From assembly GCA_020199835.1 (NCBI GenBank), contig JAIVJV010000009.1, forward strand, positions 124,001-188,000: DNA of 64,000 nt, written 5' to 3'. This DNA comes from Acidobacteriota bacterium (GTDB lineage: Bacteria; Acidobacteriota; Blastocatellia; Pyrinomonadales; Pyrinomonadaceae). A program made the translations under genes and the position numbers. The notes under the pieces are model-generated. The model worked only from the letters and a program-made list of their open reading frames with translations, had not been told where the DNA came from and did not search any database. The stretch's first letter is position 1. Each line of letters starts with the position of its first letter. Positions 17,637 through 26,615 of the stretch are shown here, piece by piece.

Positions 17637-18188
17637 ATGACCAAACGTTGCTTCTGGGCCACCACTCCCTTATCGATCGCTTATCACGACAAAGAATGGG
17701 GCGTTCCCGTTCACGACGACACGCGCCTGTTCGAGTTTCTGATTCTGGAGGGCGCGCAGGCGGGACTCAGTTGGGAAACGATCCTGCGCAAGCGCGACAA
17801 TTATCACGCGGCGTTCGACGGTTTCAATGCCGCGAAGGTCGCGAAATATGACGAACGCAAGATCGCGGCGCTGATGAACGACGCGGGCATCATTCGCAAT
17901 CGTTTGAAGATCAACGCTGCGGTTACGAACGCGAAAGCTTTTCTGGACGTGAAAAAGGAGTTCGGCAGTTTCGACGCTTACGTGTGGCAGTTTGTTGACG
18001 GCAAACCGCTGCGGCGAAAGCGTGGGCAACCGATGGTCGCGACGACTCCGATTTCCGACGCGCTCAGCAAAGACTTGCTGAAACGAGGTTTTAAATTCGT
18101 CGGCTCAACGATCTGTTACTCTTTCATGCAGGCGGTCGGCCTCGTCAACGATCACGACACCACCTGTTTTCGCTATCGTGAAGTATGA
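17637..18188 (+). CDS. tag: DNA-3-methyladenine glycosylase I
   Basis: A 183-residue base-excision repair enzyme that removes 3-methyladenine from alkylated DNA. The structural zinc ligands typical of TagI are visible: C5 and H17 at the N-terminus and H173 and C177 near the end (NDHDTTC). The catalytic-site segment ILEGAQAGLSWETIL is intact, and the length matches E. coli Tag. The start codon lies 18 bp after the histidine kinase. Its stop overlaps the next gene, a cupin, in an ATGA arrangement. Confidence 0.95.
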   Translation: MTKRCFWATTPLSIAYHDKEWGVPVHDDTRLFEFLILEGAQAGLSWETILRKRDNYHAAFDGFNAAKVAKYDERKIAALMNDAGIIRNRLKINAAVTNAKAFLDVKKEFGSFDAYVWQFVDGKPLRRKRGQPMVATTPISDALSKDLLKRGFKFVGSTICYSFMQAVGLVNDHDTTCFRYREV

Positions 18189-18556
18189 ACAAAGTAAATC
18201 TTACGGAAAAGCTCTCGCTGATTAACGACCACTGGAATCCACGCATCGCGGCCGAGCTGAACGGCCAGTACGTGAAGCTGGTGAAGTTTCAGGGGCCGTT
18301 CACCTGGCATCATCACGAAAACGAAGACGAGCTTTTCATGGTGGTGAAGGGCCGGTTTCGCATGGAATATCGCGACGACGATGGCGAACAGAGTGTTTGG
18401 ATCGAAGAAGGTGAAATGATCGTCGTGCCGCGCGGCGTTGAGCACCGGCCTGTTGCTGACGACGAATGTGAAGTGCTGCTGTTCGAACCTGTCGCCACCC
18501 TGAACACCGGCAACACCGAAAACGAGCTCACGCGAAAAGAACTGTCGCACATCTGA
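18185..18556 (+). CDS. Small cupin protein
   Basis: A 123-residue single cupin domain. Metal ligands are visible as the paired histidines in TWHHHENEDELF and a later histidine in PRGVEHRPVADD, so the barrel is probably metal-loaded. It begins in an ATGA overlap with the tag gene, implying co-translation. The last residues are polar and repetitive (Asn/Thr/Glu). Cupins of this type include mannose-6-phosphate isomerase-like and sensor proteins; the function is not known. Confidence 0.85.
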   Translation: MNKVNLTEKLSLINDHWNPRIAAELNGQYVKLVKFQGPFTWHHHENEDELFMVVKGRFRMEYRDDDGEQSVWIEEGEMIVVPRGVEHRPVADDECEVLLFEPVATLNTGNTENELTRKELSHI

Positions 18557-18599
18557 ATAAGCTTGTAATTTACCCGAACCTGATTACTGGAGGTCTCCC

Positions 18600-19661
18600 T
18601 TGCACACGAATTTCTCTACGTTGCGTTTCCTCGCGCTACTGACAATTTTACTGTGGATGCCGGTGTCTGCTTTGGCGCAGGACGCGCGCGTATCGCTCGC
18701 GAACCTGCCGGATGCAGACGTGCTCATCTACGTCAGTCCGCAAAAAATTCTGAATGACGCCGCGCCGCGGCTCATGCCGCCCGCAGAGTTGGCGAAGATG
18801 CGTGCGTCGTTTGCCGACATGAAGCAAGATGTCGGTTTCGATCCCGCAAACGTTCAGTACCTCGTGATCGCGCTGCGGTTTAACAAACCCGCGGGTGACC
18901 TGAGTTTCGTGGCGCCCGACGTCCTGGCGGTGGTCGGTGGCGACTTCAACGCCAATGCGCTGTTCTCGCTCGCAGAACTAACGCTTCAGAACCGCGTGCG
19001 AACGGAGAAGCACGGCTCGAAAACAATCGCATTGATGAAAATCGATCCGATAGCCGCACAGGCGGAAAAGATGCCGTGGCTGAAGTCGTTGTCCGAAATC
19101 GGCGGCGTCGTGCTAAACGATAACACGCTCGCCATCGGGAACCTTCCGTACCTGAAATCGGCCGTCGAGGCGGCGGAGGGAACGGGCCGTATCAACGCTG
19201 CCACGCTCGACTCGTTGATGCGCGATCCCCACGCGCTGATCGCAGCGTCGGGCGCGCCGCTCGCATCGTTCGCCAAAGCGATCGGTCTATTCGGGACTGA
19301 AACCACGCCACGCGACGGCCGTTGCGACACGGCTTTCGGCAATTTCTACGCTGCCGTTACAATGGCTGGAACCAACTTCAACGTGCGCGGTGCAATGAAT
19401 GCCGATAATCCCGACACCGCGAAAATTATCAGTGGCTTGATGGCGGGACTGATGCAGCAAGGAATCAACGCCGTGCCCGACAAGCAGGCGCAGTCAGTTT
19501 TGCAAAGCATCAAGATGACGCCACGAGAGAGTGAGATAGTTTGGGAGGCTGATATTCCGGAACAGGCGATCGCCAATCTTTTCAAGCCGGACAAGCCTGC
19601 GATTGTTGGACCAAAGGCCGCACCGAAGCGCGCTCCGGTTCGCCGGAAGCGGACGAAATAA
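18600..19661 (+). CDS. Exported protein of unknown function
   Basis: A 353-residue protein beginning with a TTG codon at 18600, preceded 5 bp upstream by a strong GGAGGT ribosome binding site. The N-terminus is a signal peptide (about 1-27, cleavage likely after SALAQ). The rest has no domain I recognise. It begins with the DVLIYVSPQKIL segment, contains only one cysteine and ends with a basic Pro/Arg/Lys tail (RAPVRRKR). It lies 46 bp upstream of a cytochrome c gene in the same direction, which may indicate a shared transcript. Confidence 0.7.
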   Translation: MHTNFSTLRFLALLTILLWMPVSALAQDARVSLANLPDADVLIYVSPQKILNDAAPRLMPPAELAKMRASFADMKQDVGFDPANVQYLVIALRFNKPAGDLSFVAPDVLAVVGGDFNANALFSLAELTLQNRVRTEKHGSKTIALMKIDPIAAQAEKMPWLKSLSEIGGVVLNDNTLAIGNLPYLKSAVEAAEGTGRINAATLDSLMRDPHALIAASGAPLASFAKAIGLFGTETTPRDGRCDTAFGNFYAAVTMAGTNFNVRGAMNADNPDTAKIISGLMAGLMQQGINAVPDKQAQSVLQSIKMTPRESEIVWEADIPEQAIANLFKPDKPAIVGPKAAPKRAPVRRKRTK

Positions 19662-19707
19662 GCGATTCCCCGCGAGCAGTCGAGATACGGATCAGAAGGA
19701 GAAGACT

Positions 19708-20256
19708 ATGTTCATTACTCTGCGATTGATGGCGTTTGCGTTGTTGCTGGTAGTTACGGTGTTGTTTGCGAGTGCGTTCCGGCCCGCGACCTTGTCGGCT
19801 CAGAACACAAACAGCTCCACGACCAATAAAAACCAGAACCAGAACGATACGAAGCCAGCCACGCCGCCGGCTGCGGCAAAAGCACCCGAACAGGACTTCT
19901 CGAAAAACACCTGGGAACTGCCCGACGACGCTGACAAAACCAAGAACCCGGTTGCTTCTTCGCCAGAATCGATTGTCAAGGGCAAAGAACTCTACCTCGC
20001 TCGCGACAAAGGCAATTGCACCTTCTGTCACGGTGAAGCCGGTTCCGGGAACGAAGCAAACCTCGCGCGTCTGCGTCGCAAACCCGCCGACCTGACGAAC
20101 AAAGAGCGCATGACGGCGATGAGCGACGGCGAACTCTTCTGGAAGGTTTCCAAAGGCATCACGGGCATCATGCCGGCGGGCGAGCGTCGCATGAGTGAGG
20201 AAGAGCGTTGGCACGTAGTCAACTACATCCGCACCCTCGCGAAAGACAAGCAGTAG
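19708..20256 (+). CDS. Exported mono-haem cytochrome c
   Basis: A 182-residue protein with an N-terminal signal or anchor (about 7-30), a low-complexity Asn/Thr/Pro-rich linker (about 32-60) and a C-terminal class I cytochrome c domain. Haem is attached through C104 and C107 with axial H108 in NCTFCHGEAG, and the likely sixth ligand is Met in GIMPAG. The family carries electrons in the periplasm. The ATG at 19708 follows AGAAGGAG. The same-direction upstream gene encodes an exported protein of unknown role. Confidence 0.9.
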   Translation: MFITLRLMAFALLLVVTVLFASAFRPATLSAQNTNSSTTNKNQNQNDTKPATPPAAAKAPEQDFSKNTWELPDDADKTKNPVASSPESIVKGKELYLARDKGNCTFCHGEAGSGNEANLARLRRKPADLTNKERMTAMSDGELFWKVSKGITGIMPAGERRMSEEERWHVVNYIRTLAKDKQ

Positions 20257-20287
20257 TTACAAACCCAGGTTGAAGCTGTCGTTCGGT

Positions 20288-20469
20288 TCAACGCCGAAGG
20301 CGTTCACCAATTTCAGCCCCGGGGTTGTTTCAACCCTGGGCTAACGTCGCCACTCTTAGTCGTAACGCCGAAGGCTTGGCGAACTCTTTCAGAGTTAGTC
20401 GCGAGGTGTCATTGCTCCCCAGGGTTGAAACAACCCTGGGCTGAAATTTGTGAACGCCTTCGGCGTAAC
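20288..20469. repeat. Inverted pair of a ~50-bp dispersed repeat
   Basis: Copy A (20288-20342) and copy B (20418-20469) are near-identical in opposite orientation, separated by 75 bp. Each carries the word CGCCGAAGGCGTTCAC and an internal hairpin formed by CAGGGTTG...CAACCCTG. A shorter fragment (GTAACGCCGAAGGC) lies between them. A third copy occurs at 30763-30814. The arrangement occupies nearly the whole gap between the cytochrome c gene and the GntR regulator, which converge here, so it may also stop transcription. No gene is seen in this gap. Confidence 0.8.
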
Positions 20470-20490
20470 AAAGCTGGGGGAAGCTTTCCG

Positions 20491-21393
20491 CTAAAAGAAG
20501 CGTTCGGCGTGGTCGCGGATATCCTGGAGTGACGACTGCGCGAGGACACGGAAGAGCTTGATCTCGCAACCGGCGGGTATGCGCGGCGCCATCAGAGAAT
20601 CGGTGATTACAAACGTCGCCGAGCGCAATCCGTTTTCCCAACCACGCTCGCGCGCGTCACGAAAGCTCAACGCGTCAGCATCGAGCCCTGCTGCGACAAG
20701 CATCGTGCGCGCCCAACGCAGAAACTCGGGCCAGCGCGAGACGATCGCTACGAGTGCGTCAGCCGGCGGACGCGTCTGTCCTTTGATTGACTCCACCACC
20801 GACGCAGAATGAAGCACGAGAACTTCCGTCTGCGAATCGATTCGATCGCCGAAGTTTTCCAGATGCCCATACAACACGAGCGGCGTCGCTCCCGTTAACA
20901 AAACACCGTCATCAAGATCGGTTGGACCAGCGCCTTTCACCGTCACTTTCGTCGCCGCAGCGATCTCCGCAACGAGAATCTCTCGCAACTCCGGATCTGC
21001 TTCGAGCAGCAAAAAGTGATCGGGGCGCTGAAGCGAAAACGAGCGCCGCACGGCATCCTGGATCTCGGCCAGCGAATGCCCATCCTCACGCAGGTGGCGA
21101 AAAAATCGTGAGATCAACTGATCGAGCGCGAGCTGTTGTTCGAACTGGCCGTCGGTGCGCGGGCGCACGTAAACGCCACTCCCCTTGCGAAATTCGACCC
21201 AGCCGCGATGCGCGAGTTCACGATACGCCGCGCTGACGGTGTTGGCGTGAATGTCGTAACGACGGGCCAGATCGCGCGTGCTTGGAAGACGCTCGTTGAC
21301 CTTCAGGTCGTTGCTGACGATGCCGAGGACGATCTGTGTTACCAGTTGTTCGCGAATCGGCACTTCACTGTTTTTGGAAAGCCAGAGACGCAT
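20491..21393 (-). CDS. GntR-family transcriptional regulator
   Basis: A 300-residue regulator. The N-terminal 75 residues are a GntR winged helix with the typical REQLVTQIVLGI, LPSTRDLARRYDIHANTVSAAYRELAHRGW and GSGVYV segments. The C-terminal 220 residues are neither the short YtrA tail nor an obvious UTRA or aminotransferase domain. They contain VLLTGATPLVLYGHLENF and may be a ligand-binding domain of a less common type. It is divergent from the radical SAM gene, with a promoter for the latter just upstream of its own start. It may control that gene or itself. Confidence 0.85.
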   Translation of the reverse strand: MRLWLSKNSEVPIREQLVTQIVLGIVSNDLKVNERLPSTRDLARRYDIHANTVSAAYRELAHRGWVEFRKGSGVYVRPRTDGQFEQQLALDQLISRFFRHLREDGHSLAEIQDAVRRSFSLQRPDHFLLLEADPELREILVAEIAAATKVTVKGAGPTDLDDGVLLTGATPLVLYGHLENFGDRIDSQTEVLVLHSASVVESIKGQTRPPADALVAIVSRWPEFLRWARTMLVAAGLDADALSFRDARERGWENGLRSATFVITDSLMAPRIPAGCEIKLFRVLAQSSLQDIRDHAERFF

Positions 21394-21399
21394 TTGGTT

Positions 21400-21427
21400 T
21401 TGACAGGATTACAGCATTGACTATAAA
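21400..21427 (+). promoter_or_regulatory. Sigma-70-type promoter upstream of the radical SAM gene
   Basis: TTGACA at 21400-21405 and TATAAA at 21422-21427, 16 bp apart, lie 7 bp from the start codon of the divergent GntR regulator. Transcription to the right would give a leader of roughly 90 nt before the radical SAM gene at 21524. The position is suitable for control by the adjacent regulator. Confidence 0.5.
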
Positions 21428-21523
21428 AAGAGTTGCGTTCACCGGCAACCTGCGCCATAACTGATACCAGCGGGTCTCGGACCGACCGGCGCGTGTCTTC
21501 TCTTTTACGGTAGCATACTTCTG

Positions 21524-22564
21524 ATGACTGAACTTCTATCGCCCACCGACACGCAACACGAGCCCTCGTATCTCAGCTTGTTGCGCGCAGGTGTGCTGCA
21601 ACAGCGCGTGGAAGCACTCGAGCGTCTGCTTGAGAGTTGCACTGTCTGCCCGCGCGACTGTCTCAACAATCGTCTCAACAACGACATCGCAGCGTGTTAC
21701 TCAAGCCGCTTGCCGATCGTTTCGTCCTACACGGCCCACTTCGGTGAGGAACCGCCGCTCACCGGCTCGCGCGGCGCCGGCAACATCTTCTTTGGAAACT
21801 GCAACCTGCGTTGCGTGTACTGCCAGAATTACCAGATCTCGCAAACACACAAACAACAGCTCAAGAACGAAGTGACGCACGAGCGACTCGCGGAGATGAT
21901 GCTCGAGTTGCAGCAGCGCGGCTGTCACAATATCAACTTCGTTTCCCCGACGCACTTCGCGCCGCAAATGGCGCGTTCGATCCTGCTCGCGGCGCAGAGT
22001 GGACTGCGGCTGCCGATCGTTTACAACACGAATGCCTACGACGCTGTTTCGGTGTTGCAACTGCTCGACCGCGTGGTGGATGTTTACCTTCCGGATTTGA
22101 AGTATGCGGATGACGAGTCCGGCTACTTGTATTCGAAAGTGAGTGGTTACAAAGAGTTCTCGCGCCTCGCGTTGAAAGAGATGCATCGCCAGACAGGCGA
22201 CGAGCTTGTTTTCAACGAACACGGGTTGCTGCGGCGAGGACTCGTGATAAGGCTACTGGTTTTGCCCAACGATATCGGTGGCGTGCGTGAGTCAATCGAG
22301 TGGATCAAAGACGAATTGAGTCCGCGCGTGGCGATCTCGTTGATGGCCCAATACTACCCGACGCACCAGGCGGAGACGAACAAACGCTACGTGTTGCTGT
22401 CGCGACGCATCCGGGAATTGGAATGGTTGAAAGCGACGGCCGCGCTTGAAGAGCTGGGGATGGAAGAAGGTTGGGTGCAGGAGTTTGACGGTGCTTCGTA
22501 TTACTACCGTCCCGATTTCAACGATGCTGACCGGCCGTTTCGAGACATCAGGGATTTTGAGTAG
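21524..22564 (+). CDS. Radical SAM protein, PflX family (pyruvate formate-lyase activase homologue)
   Basis: A 346-residue radical SAM enzyme. The [4Fe-4S] cluster cysteines are in GNCNLRCVYCQNYQ (C-x3-C-x2-C), preceded by a cysteine-bearing segment CTVCPRDCLNNR that marks the PflX/COG1313 group. The substrate of this family is not established; homology to glycyl-radical activases suggests hydrogen abstraction from a protein or peptide. No glycyl-radical enzyme is near. The C-terminal 17 bp overlap the convergent bicupin gene. A promoter lies next to the divergent GntR gene. Confidence 0.88.
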   Translation: MTELLSPTDTQHEPSYLSLLRAGVLQQRVEALERLLESCTVCPRDCLNNRLNNDIAACYSSRLPIVSSYTAHFGEEPPLTGSRGAGNIFFGNCNLRCVYCQNYQISQTHKQQLKNEVTHERLAEMMLELQQRGCHNINFVSPTHFAPQMARSILLAAQSGLRLPIVYNTNAYDAVSVLQLLDRVVDVYLPDLKYADDESGYLYSKVSGYKEFSRLALKEMHRQTGDELVFNEHGLLRRGLVIRLLVLPNDIGGVRESIEWIKDELSPRVAISLMAQYYPTHQAETNKRYVLLSRRIRELEWLKATAALEELGMEEGWVQEFDGASYYYRPDFNDADRPFRDIRDFE

Positions 22565-23210
22565 ACGGTTCGTAGCGAACCGCAGGACTGCCCGCCGGAT
22601 AGAACACACCGAGTAAACGCAACTCGCCCGTGCCGGTATTCTCAACACAGTGCACCTGCTTACGCGGCAGATAAATACAAGATCCGTAAGCAATCGGCGT
22701 AGATCTGTCTTCGGTCCACAGGCGTCCTTCGCCACGCAGGATGAAAAGTACCTCTTCGTATTCGTGAAAGTGATCGGGGGCGCGGCCAGGAGGGATTGAG
22801 CCGACGAACTGCGTTACTTCAGAGTCGATCAGGACGCGATACCAGCGATCGGCTGTCGGCATTGCGCGTTGATCCGCGAGCCTGACGATCGGCGGCGGAG
22901 AAGCAGCCGTAGCCGGACACTGCACGCTGACAAAACGCGCTATGTCCTTTCCACGGTTTTCAACGCGAAACGTTGCGCGGGCACTAATAAAAACACCGGA
23001 TTCGGGTTCAACCTCGTGAGTAAGTTCGCCAAGCATGATTTTGCAACTGCTCAACGAGAAGAGGACTTCATCGAGGTCGTCGTTGCATAGTTCCGGCGAC
23101 TTACCTGGGTCAAACTCGAGCACTCGCAGCGAGAGCAACGAACCGTCTTGCCGCGGAAGACCATCGTTCATCGGCGAGACGCGGCAACCACCTTCGAGCA
23201 ACACAGCCAT
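22548..23210 (-). CDS. Two-domain cupin (bicupin) protein
   Basis: A 220-residue protein with two cupin-like halves. The N-terminal half (about 20-95) is weak in metal ligands. The C-terminal half has APDHFHEYEEVLFILRGEGR and PRKQVHCVENTG, with three histidines and a glutamate suitable for metal binding. The enzyme or ligand is unknown. The order of halves suggests a catalytic C-terminal domain and a structural N-terminal one. It overlaps the convergent radical SAM gene by 17 bp and is followed upstream, 9 bp away, by the zinc-ribbon protein gene in the same direction. Confidence 0.8.
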   Translation of the reverse strand: MAVLLEGGCRVSPMNDGLPRQDGSLLSLRVLEFDPGKSPELCNDDLDEVLFSLSSCKIMLGELTHEVEPESGVFISARATFRVENRGKDIARFVSVQCPATAASPPPIVRLADQRAMPTADRWYRVLIDSEVTQFVGSIPPGRAPDHFHEYEEVLFILRGEGRLWTEDRSTPIAYGSCIYLPRKQVHCVENTGTGELRLLGVFYPAGSPAVRYEPSTQNP

Positions 23211-23219
23211 TGGGCGCTC

Positions 23220-23840
23220 CTACGACTTCGTCGGTTTCAAATGATGAGTCGTGTGTTCGGTGACGGACGCGAGCTGCGGATTAGTGCCTTGTCCGAGTTC
23301 GTTCGTGAGACTGCCTGCAATCGGCTGCTCGTGTCGTGTTCGACTCTGCACGGAGTCGAGCACCTCTTGCGCCAGCGCGTCAGAAGTTCCTCCCGGCAAC
23401 TGTTTCCGTGGCACCGTAAACAGCAGACCGTTGAGAATGATCCCAAGGCCGATCATGAACGTGACAAAGCCCGGCAGAGCTAAGAAAAAATCGCCATTGC
23501 TGAGCGCCACCAGCAAACTTACGAACGCCACCGCAAAACCAACCACCGAAGTGATCACGCCCGCGCGCAGCCGCCGCAAACGTCTTTCTTCCGGCGATTC
23601 CAAAAACTTTTCAAACGCCGGCAAAACTTCTTCCGCGATGTGTTCGAGATCCTTGCCGGAACGCATCTGCCGGATCTGATCGGCAATCGCCAGTCCGATG
23701 TGTTCGCGAGCGGAAACAGCGGAAGCAGTGATCGCGTCAGGACTCTCGAGACTGGTCCGCACCACGCGCAGATCTGTACCGCACGCACGGCAGAACTGGC
23801 TGAGTTGTCGTTCTTCAGAACCGCAGGATGGGCAGTACAT
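23220..23840 (-). CDS. Zinc-ribbon membrane protein
   Basis: A 206-residue protein with an N-terminal zinc ribbon (CPSCG at 3-7 and CRACG about 14 residues later) followed by a cytoplasmic helical stretch and two adjacent transmembrane segments at about 95-118 and 122-147. The C-terminal tail is polar. This zinc ribbon plus membrane layout is common in poorly described bacterial proteins and suggests a membrane-tethered regulatory or scaffold role. It lies 9 bp upstream of the bicupin gene and 24 bp after the YCII-type gene, so the three may be co-transcribed. Confidence 0.7.
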   Translation of the reverse strand: MYCPSCGSEERQLSQFCRACGTDLRVVRTSLESPDAITASAVSAREHIGLAIADQIRQMRSGKDLEHIAEEVLPAFEKFLESPEERRLRRLRAGVITSVVGFAVAFVSLLVALSNGDFFLALPGFVTFMIGLGIILNGLLFTVPRKQLPGGTSDALAQEVLDSVQSRTRHEQPIAGSLTNELGQGTNPQLASVTEHTTHHLKPTKS

Positions 23841-23864
23841 AACTCAAACGCTCCACTCAAAAAA

Positions 23865-24560
23865 TCACGGCAAGATTCCTTCCGGAACAATCCACGGATG
23901 AATCTGTAATGCGAGCCGGCCGGCTTGCACTGCGGGATCGGTGGCCGCTAGCTGGCGTGCTTCCTCGATCGAATCGACGCGAAAAACGAAGATGCCGCGC
24001 AGTGTGCCGTTATCGCCAAACGGTCCGGCAACGACGAGTTTCTTCTGATCGGCGAGCTTCTGAATGTTGGCGAGGTGCGCCTTCTGAATCGCTTCAGTCT
24101 GGGGCGTCTTTTCCGGCGTCCATTTGTCGCCGCGCACGAGAAATGCGAGATACGCGGTCATCATCTTCTGCGGCGTGGTCGTCTTCTTCATCACGTCTTC
24201 CGACCACCACGGATGCATCTCGACGGTGAAGTGTCCCGCGGCAACAGCCGGATCGGCCATTACCCAAGCGCGCGCCTCGTCGGCAGATTTCGTGCGAAAG
24301 ATATAAACGCCGAGCAGCTCCGGGTCGTCTTTGATCGGCCCGGCGATCATCGCTTTATCGGCGTCGAGCAACGAATACGCGTATTCGTGGTGCCGTTTTC
24401 GCAGGTCGGAAGTTTCCCAGTCGGAAATCGCTTCCAATCCGCGTTTCAGAAGAGCCATTTGAAATTCGAGCAGCTTGTGTTGGGGTTCAGCTTGCTGTTG
24501 TTGCGCGGCAACCGGAAGTAAAACGCACACCAGTGTGAGTAAAGCGAAAAGTTTCTTCAT
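23865..24560 (-). CDS. Exported protein with two YCII-related domains
   Basis: A 231-residue protein with a signal peptide (about 1-19, ending VAAQ) and two tandem YCII-like alpha+beta domains at about 35-120 and 130-225. Each has the typical pattern of a LVAGPF or MIAGPI strand followed by GIFVFR or GVYIFR and a DPAVxAGxxxxxxHPW ending with His. YCII domains form ferredoxin-like dimers, and some act as dehalogenase- or muconolactone-isomerase-like enzymes. Export of the protein is unusual for YCII family members. It is transcribed divergently from the 638-residue exported protein. Confidence 0.75.
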   Translation of the reverse strand: MKKLFALLTLVCVLLPVAAQQQQAEPQHKLLEFQMALLKRGLEAISDWETSDLRKRHHEYAYSLLDADKAMIAGPIKDDPELLGVYIFRTKSADEARAWVMADPAVAAGHFTVEMHPWWSEDVMKKTTTPQKMMTAYLAFLVRGDKWTPEKTPQTEAIQKAHLANIQKLADQKKLVVAGPFGDNGTLRGIFVFRVDSIEEARQLAATDPAVQAGRLALQIHPWIVPEGILP

Positions 24561-24674
24561 TAGTCAGTCCCTATGCAAATGATTGGCGGCAAGCGCGGTG
24601 ATTATAGCTGCCGAATTGCTAAAGGCGAACTTGGATTGTAGGATTCAAGCAACCTGCCGCAGAGGTATCAACGG

Positions 24675-26591
24675 ATGAAGATATTATTTGTTCTCCTAAT
24701 GATTATGGGCGCTACCGCGTCGCCCGTTTTTGCCCAGGATCAAACGACGGCACAGGGTGCGCTACAGCCCACCTCCGAAGAGGTCGAGAAGGCAAAGGCG
24801 GAACGGGAAAAGAATGCCCACCGGCTGCTCGATCAGGTGATCGACGAGGCGCAATCGCTGCGACTGGCCGAGAACCGCGTTCGCGTGCAAACCATCGCCG
24901 GCGACCTGCTCTGGGACAACAATCAGGGCCGGGCGCGTTCCCTTTTTGCGATGGCCGCCGAAGGCGTGGCGGAGTTAAATCGAACGCCGCAAAACAATAA
25001 TCGGCGTGGTGGACCGCCGAACAACAATCGACGCGCGTTTCAACTGCGACAGGAGCTCGTGCTCGCCGTTGCTCGTCACGATGCGCAACTCGCGTATCAG
25101 TTGCTGGCTTCGACCAAACCGCCAGTGCAACCGGTCGTAACCGATCCGCGCGGTCCGCGTTTTCAACCCAATGCGCTCAATCCAGACGATAGTCTCGAAC
25201 AGATGCTTCTGGGACGGATCGCCAGTCTCGATCCAAAGCTTGCCGCAACAAACGCCGAGCAGATGATAGACAAAGGCCAGTTTCCGCGAACTCTGCCGGA
25301 AGTCATCAATCAACTGCACAAACAGGATCCAGAAGCGGCCGCCAAGCTCACCGACAAGACGGTCAAGAAACTTCAGGGCGCAAATTTTTTGACCAACAAC
25401 GAAGCGGGATTTCTGGTGCAGCAGTTTTTGAGGGCGGGGCCGCGTCCTGCTGAAACCGCGACTGGCGTCACGACGTTCAGCGGCAGACCACCGTTACTGG
25501 AACAGGGCGCTTACATTGAACTCCTGGGAACGATTGTTGACCTGGCGCTGAAAGCCACGCCGTCGACTCCAGCGCGGCGGCCGGGTCAACCAGCCGTGCG
25601 CAGTGGGGTGACAACTGCTGGTCCAAACGCTCCACAGCAACCGACCGAAGCGCAAATGGAACAGAACGGCGCGCGCCGTCTGCTCCAGAGTTTACAGGGG
25701 GTGCTGCCGCTGATCGATCAATATCTCCCCGCGAAGTCCGCAGCGGTTCGTCAGAAACTGACGGAAGTCGGCGGCATGCCACCCAACTCGCCAATGAATC
25801 TGCCGCAAACGTTCAGCACGCTACAGGGAAACGCAACAGCGGACGCGTTGGTCCAGGCGGCTGCGACGGCGCCGCCGCAAATGCAGCCGCGTCTTTACCA
25901 GCAGGCCGCATACAAGGCGCTGGAGGAAGGCAATCCTGATCGCGCACGACAGATCGCGACGGAGCACTTGTCTGACAAAGCGCGAGAGACCTTAATGCAG
26001 CAAGTCAACTTCCGTGAGATGGCGCAGAAAGGTGACGGCGCACGGCTCGATGAGATCAGGCAGATGATCGCGAGACTGCAAACTGACGACGAAAAGATCA
26101 ACATGATCGTGCAGATGGCCGGCGACGCAGCCAAAGTCAATCCAAAGTTAGCAGCGCAGTTGTTGGAAGATGCGAAGCAGATGACGAGCCGGCGAGCGAC
26201 GAGTTATGACCACTTCGGCCAGCAACTCCGAGTGGCGCGTGCGTATGCCACGATCGATGCGGCGCGCAGTTTTGAAATTCTGGATCCGGGTATCAGTCAG
26301 CTAAACGAGTTGCTCGCGGCTGCGGTCGTGCTGAATGGTTTTGAGATCAACATGTTTCGTGATGGCGAGATGATGTTGCAGGCCGACGGTGGGTTGGGGT
26401 CGATGATCAATCGCTTTGGCCAGGAGTTGGCGCGGCTTGCACGCAGCGATTTCGAGCGTTCAGAAACGCTGGCCGGACGGTTTCAGTTTGCCGAACCGCG
26501 TATCATGACGCGGCTCGCGATCGTCCAGGGCCTGCTCGACGCGAGACAGTCAACTAACCCCCCTAATCAAGTAAACGTGTTGCGTAATTAA
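24675..26591 (+). CDS. Large exported protein of unknown function
   Basis: A 638-residue protein with an N-terminal signal peptide (about 1-21, cleavage near VFAQ). The remainder is mainly alpha-helical by composition, with Gln/Asn/Pro-rich linkers (about 105-125 and 285-325) that separate helical modules. Repeating short helices with ALA/LLxD patterns suggest a TPR-like or solenoid scaffold, although no motif is certain. The ATG at 24675 follows the purine-rich GCAGAGGT. It is divergent from the YCII-type gene and followed 24 bp later by a membrane protein gene. Confidence 0.7.
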   Translation: MKILFVLLMIMGATASPVFAQDQTTAQGALQPTSEEVEKAKAEREKNAHRLLDQVIDEAQSLRLAENRVRVQTIAGDLLWDNNQGRARSLFAMAAEGVAELNRTPQNNNRRGGPPNNNRRAFQLRQELVLAVARHDAQLAYQLLASTKPPVQPVVTDPRGPRFQPNALNPDDSLEQMLLGRIASLDPKLAATNAEQMIDKGQFPRTLPEVINQLHKQDPEAAAKLTDKTVKKLQGANFLTNNEAGFLVQQFLRAGPRPAETATGVTTFSGRPPLLEQGAYIELLGTIVDLALKATPSTPARRPGQPAVRSGVTTAGPNAPQQPTEAQMEQNGARRLLQSLQGVLPLIDQYLPAKSAAVRQKLTEVGGMPPNSPMNLPQTFSTLQGNATADALVQAAATAPPQMQPRLYQQAAYKALEEGNPDRARQIATEHLSDKARETLMQQVNFREMAQKGDGARLDEIRQMIARLQTDDEKINMIVQMAGDAAKVNPKLAAQLLEDAKQMTSRRATSYDHFGQQLRVARAYATIDAARSFEILDPGISQLNELLAAAVVLNGFEINMFRDGEMMLQADGGLGSMINRFGQELARLARSDFERSETLAGRFQFAEPRIMTRLAIVQGLLDARQSTNPPNQVNVLRN

Positions 26592-26615
26592 CTTTTCAGG
26601 TAATAAGGCCGGTAG

